Shown here: positions 60,858 through 64,000 of the stretch, piece after piece | Layout: every line of letters starts with the position of its first letter | Position numbering within the stretch: the first letter of the stretch is position 1 | Origin: Isotricha intestinalis | Lineage: Eukaryota; Ciliophora; Litostomatea; Vestibuliferida; Isotrichidae | Length of the DNA stretch: 64,000 nucleotides | Assembly: GCA_023807065.1 (NCBI GenBank) | Contig: JAJJLU010003466.1 | Span: 42,441-106,440 of the forward strand | Direction: 5' to 3' | Notes under the pieces: model-generated | What the model saw: only the letters and a program-made list of their open reading frames with translations | Database searches by the model: none | What the model was told of the DNA's origin: nothing | Made by a program: the position numbers and the translations under genes

Positions 60858-61922
60858 ATGGAAAGTACAAATATAGCAAAAGAATATGAATGTTTAATAT
60901 GTTTAGATTTATTTGTTGAACCTTCTACTACAATTTGTGGACATACTTTTTGTAAATCTTGTTTAATGAAGTATTTAGAAAAAGAGCAAAAATGTCCTAT
61001 GTGTAGAAAACCTATTTTTCAAACTCCAGAAACAATTTCAACTAATTTTGCAATGGAAAATATAATAAAAGAAAAATATCCTAATCAATACCAAGAAAGA
61101 TTAAAAAATTTAACATCTCAAAATGTAATTAATAATAATAAAAATACTGAAATAAGAACAAATATTCCTACTATTATAATAGATAAATTTTATACTTATC
61201 CTAATTTAATTAGAAGTATTAAAATAATGAAAACAGAGAAAAAAAAAATAACAACAATATTAAATGCAAGTGTTAATAATAGTAATATAGTAATTATTCC
61301 TTCAAAAACTATAAATCAAAATATTATTTGTTCACTTTGTGAAATAAGTGAAATACATGATTTACCAAATAATAATTGTTTTGATATTAGATTTAAAGGA
61401 ATAAGTAGAATAAAATTAACTGCTTTTAATCAAAATATAATTGATATATCAAATGGAATTCAAATTATTGATGATTTAATTGAAGATAATGAAGTTAAGG
61501 AAAGTTTATTAAGGAAATTACATGATATTGATAATTTTCATAGATTAATATTAAAAAATGCTCCTTATTCATTAACTAATTTAATTGAAAAAAATTATGG
61601 TAATTCACCAAATATTCCTTCTTTTTATAATGAATATAATTCTATTAAAATTGAAGGAATTTCTCTTTATTTTCTTTCTTTAATGAAAGATGATAATAAA
61701 TTACAATATTTTGAAAGTAACAATTTAAAAGAAAGAATTGAATATATTCACACTAAATATAAAGATATAGTAAAATTTAAAGATAATATGTCAATGCCTT
61801 TAATTTTTTATGAAATTCCTAATATAAGCAATTGGGAATATTCTAGTAAAAGTATTATTATAATGCTTTTAATTTGTATAATATTTTTGTTTTTGGGAAA
61901 ATATGGAATAATTCAAAAATAA
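60858..61922 (+). CDS. RING-LON-type ubiquitin ligase with C-terminal membrane anchor
   Basis: This 354-residue protein has a C3HC4 RING at about 12-50 (YECLICLDLFVEPSTTICGHTFC...CPMCRKPIF). Residues about 95-300 resemble the LON N-terminal substrate-recognition fold of LONRF proteins (FDIRFKGISRIKLTAF, IEGISLYFLSLM). A single hydrophobic helix near 332-350 (SIIIMLLICIIFLFLGKYG) ends the protein, a tail anchor into ER, mitochondrial or other membranes. It probably ubiquitinates substrates at that membrane. Full LONRF proteins have TPRs and more RINGs and lack an anchor, so this is a simplified form. Confidence 0.75.
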   Translation: MESTNIAKEYECLICLDLFVEPSTTICGHTFCKSCLMKYLEKEQKCPMCRKPIFQTPETISTNFAMENIIKEKYPNQYQERLKNLTSQNVINNNKNTEIRTNIPTIIIDKFYTYPNLIRSIKIMKTEKKKITTILNASVNNSNIVIIPSKTINQNIICSLCEISEIHDLPNNNCFDIRFKGISRIKLTAFNQNIIDISNGIQIIDDLIEDNEVKESLLRKLHDIDNFHRLILKNAPYSLTNLIEKNYGNSPNIPSFYNEYNSIKIEGISLYFLSLMKDDNKLQYFESNNLKERIEYIHTKYKDIVKFKDNMSMPLIFYEIPNISNWEYSSKSIIIMLLICIIFLFLGKYGIIQK

Positions 61923-61982
61923 TAATAAAATTAATTAAAATTATTATTTTATAAAAATTTAAAAAAAATAACATAAAAATAT

Positions 61983-62705
61983 ATGTCACAACCAAAATTA
62001 AAGACAGAATTTAAAATAAAAAATGATAAAGGAATTTTAACGGTAAATAACGTAAACTACAATACAATTCAAAAAAATTATTTTGCAAAAATATCTCCTT
62101 TTGAATCAGTTTGTTTACCAAGAATAATTTCAAACGAAAAAGAGATGATAATTTCTCCTGAAAAAATTGATAAAATTATAAAAGAAATATTAAGATGTAG
62201 TATATGTTACGAAATATTTGATGACCCTGTAAATATAAAAAATTGTCTTCATAAATTTTGTAAGAAATGTATTGGTGATTATAATAGGAAAATTAAAAAA
62301 GAATGTGCTATTTGTAGAAATAAGGTTGAAACAAAAAGATTAATGAAAGATGATGAAAAAATAAAAAAAATAATTGAATGCATTATTCCAGATATTGAAA
62401 AATTTAAGAAAACTGAAGACAATATTGTTACTTCGAAAATTAAAGAATGTATTTTTAAAGATGGAGAAAGATTTAAAAAACAAATTGAAAATACTAGAAA
62501 AGAGGATGAAAGAGAAGAAAAAGAATTAAAAAATAAAATAAAAAAAATAAATAATAATTCTAATATGACATCTAATCTAAATATGAATTTCAATATAAGT
62601 TCAACTAACATAACAAATACAAATATTAATAATAATTTAAATGTTAAGAATAATAATAATAATAATCCTCATATAAATACTATTAATAATAATAATAATA
62701 ATAAT

Positions 62706-62763
<58 letters not shown>

Positions 62764-63260
62764 ATAATAATAATCATATTAATAATTTAAATAAAGGAAA
62801 AAAAAATGAAAATGAAGAAACACTATTAAATAAAAAAAGACGTTTTGAATTAAAAAGTAATGAAGTAGATGAAATAATAAAATCATTAAATGAAGGAACA
62901 AATATATTAATAAAATTAAATTGTGGAGAAAAATTTGAAGGAATTCAAAGATATTTTGAAAAAACGAGGATAAAATTACAAGATCATTATACTTTAGAAT
63001 TTATAAGAAGATTTATATATTATAAGCAAAACTTAAGACCAGAAAAATTGAAAAAAATAAATTTTTATACTTTAGAATCAGATAATAAACAAAAAGAATG
63101 GAAAGATCATGATACTTCAATAAAAACAATAGTTGAATATGATAAAATGCATAATATTAATCAAGATATGAGTGATATAAATTCTGGTTTTTCAAAACCA
63201 AATGGATGTGAATATATGTTAAATTTATTCTTTGTCTTTTCTGAGAAAAATAATAATTAA
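61983..63260 (+). CDS. RING1/RNF2-like (Polycomb-type) RING ligase
   Basis: This 425-residue protein has a RING at about 70-115 (LRCSICYEIFDDPVNIKNCLHKFCKKCI...ECAICRNKVETKRLMKDDEKIKKII). This matches RING1/RNF2 in two places: the NCLHKFC spacing, and the basic RxLxxD-type extension after the last Cys pair. A poly-Asn linker separates it from a C-terminal domain (about 295-420, ending CEYMLNLFFVFSEK) in the place of the RAWUL fold that joins PRC1 partners. RING1-type ligases ubiquitinate histone H2A to silence chromatin. The RAWUL assignment is tentative. Confidence 0.75.
62650..62774 (+). repeat. AAT microsatellite coding poly-Asn
   Basis: Runs of AAT interrupted by ATT give about 27-nt units of (Ile)(Asn)8 in the RING1-like protein linker. 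It is in frame and likely to vary in length. Confidence 0.9.
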
Positions 63261-63328
63261 ACAATTATTAAGTTTAAATAAATAAATTTAGAAATTATTA
63301 TTATTATATTTAAATAATATCATTATTA

Positions 63329-63937
63329 TTATATTTTCACACCTACTGTATATGTTACTGAATATTCTTGTCCTTGTAAATTTCCAACTGCTTTTATTAT
63401 TTTCCTCATTTTTCCTAATCTAAAAACACAAAAAAAAGGAAGAATTGCATTTGCAATTTCAAAAACAGTGAAACCAAACATTGAACAAATAATTTGTAAA
63501 GTATTTAAATTATTTAAAATGTAATCAACCCATATTTTGTATTTAATTATTACTTTAACTAATAACATATAAATTAAATTAATTTCCATTAAAAAACAAA
63601 CAGAAATAGATATATATATACATCTTACTAATTTTTTATATTGATCAATATCAATTGAATCTAAAGAAGAATATGAATATCTATATATCCAAAAACATAT
63701 TATTGACCAAATAAAAAGAGAAAAAATTGAAAGTTTATTTAAAAAATTTCCAAAAAGAAATTTTGATATACCAATAACCATAAAATCTATTATTGATATT
63801 ATAAATGAAGATATTAATATTCCATGTAACTTTTTTGTGTGATTATATAATTTTGATGTATAATAATCTCTTTCATTGGAATCTATATTACTTGGTGCTA
63901 TTATTACTGGTTTTGATGGTTGGTTAATATCAGACAT
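63329..63937 (-). CDS. four-helix membrane protein, unknown family
   Basis: This 202-residue protein has a polar N-terminus with Pro/Ser residues and four hydrophobic helices (about 38-60, 64-85, 106-128 and 145-172), the last followed by basic residues (RLGKMRKIIKAV) and YSVTYTVGVKI. Its size and topology are like those of the spliced gene at 4258-5015, but the sequences show no clear match. I do not recognise the family; a small ciliate-type four-helix membrane protein is all that can be said. Confidence 0.7.
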   Translation of the reverse strand: MSDINQPSKPVIIAPSNIDSNERDYYTSKLYNHTKKLHGILISSFIISIIDFMVIGISKFLFGNFLNKLSIFSLFIWSIICFWIYRYSYSSLDSIDIDQYKKLVRCIYISISVCFLMEINLIYMLLVKVIIKYKIWVDYILNNLNTLQIICSMFGFTVFEIANAILPFFCVFRLGKMRKIIKAVGNLQGQEYSVTYTVGVKI

Positions 63938-64000
63938 TTATAATTAATTTTTTAATTATTTATTAAATATGTTTTAGGTTTAAAATTTATTTTAATGTTT

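Overview
This is nuclear DNA of a eukaryotic protist, most likely a ciliate that uses the standard genetic code. By eye it is roughly four-fifths A+T. Genes are packed on both strands about 50-250 bp apart, and the proteins are rich in Asn, Lys and Ile. TAA (most genes), TAG (for example 33208-33210, 50873-50875, 53130-53132) and TGA (45886-45888) all end genes, and Gln is written CAA. That excludes the Tetrahymena/Paramecium code. The gene content points to ciliates: three calcium-dependent protein kinases (CDPKs), two giant multi-membrane PAS proteins of the TmcB/TmcC-like type, TMEM107 and a DZIP1-like protein (both ciliary base/transition-zone families), and a polo kinase. Standard code plus extreme AT content would suit a litostome (rumen-type) ciliate, but that placement is inference. 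Introns are rare and short. Three are supported here (28, 32 and 57 nt, all GT..AG) in two genes, neither of which reads correctly without splicing.

Layout. 1-4.1 kb: two nuclear-transport receptors in tandem, an importin-9-like gene cut by the window edge and importin-5. 4.2-12.7 kb: a spliced four-helix membrane protein, an unknown acidic protein, a B-box/WD40 protein, an unknown, and a cysteine-rich protein kinase. 12.8-22.3 kb, minus strand: the first giant PAS membrane protein, a DZIP1-like protein, a double RanBP2 zinc-finger protein, and a protein with a basic/cysteine C-terminus. 22.5-26.5 kb: an F-BAR-like plus TBC Rab-GAP and a ULK/ATG1-like kinase with an unusual HHD catalytic loop. 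26.5-34.6 kb: two CDPKs facing away from each other around a signal-peptide/TPM-like membrane protein, two long gene-poor spacers with small relic-like ORFs, and a wrecked aspartyl-protease pseudogene.

34.7-49 kb: a repeat-rich B-box protein, the second giant PAS protein, a low-complexity protein, an importin-alpha-like armadillo protein, TMEM107, a LAMTOR5-like Ragulator subunit, a small GRD-YI motif protein and a long coiled-coil protein. 49.1-56.7 kb: the third CDPK, a polo kinase, a second broken gene (homopolymer frameshift plus in-frame TAA), an unknown nuclear-type protein and a three-exon C2H2/AT-hook gene. 56.9-63.9 kb: an F-box-like lipid-anchor candidate, a divergent Rab, several small unknowns, a RING-LON E3 with a tail anchor, a RING1/RNF2-like E3 and a four-helix membrane protein.

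Taken together the window carries calcium and phospho-signalling (three CDPKs, polo, ULK-like, Zn-kinase), membrane traffic (Rab, TBC GAP, importins), cilium base components and ubiquitin ligases. There is no operon logic: neighbours mostly have separate promoters. I saw no tRNA, rRNA, telomere, transposon or CRISPR array. I found no clearly new multi-gene system. The most unusual items are the graded loss of Ca2+ ligands across the CDPK trio, the protease relic whose two active-site motifs had both lost their TG, the otherwise coherent ORF interrupted by one TAA at 53.5 kb, and the F-BAR/TBC and Zn/kinase fusions.
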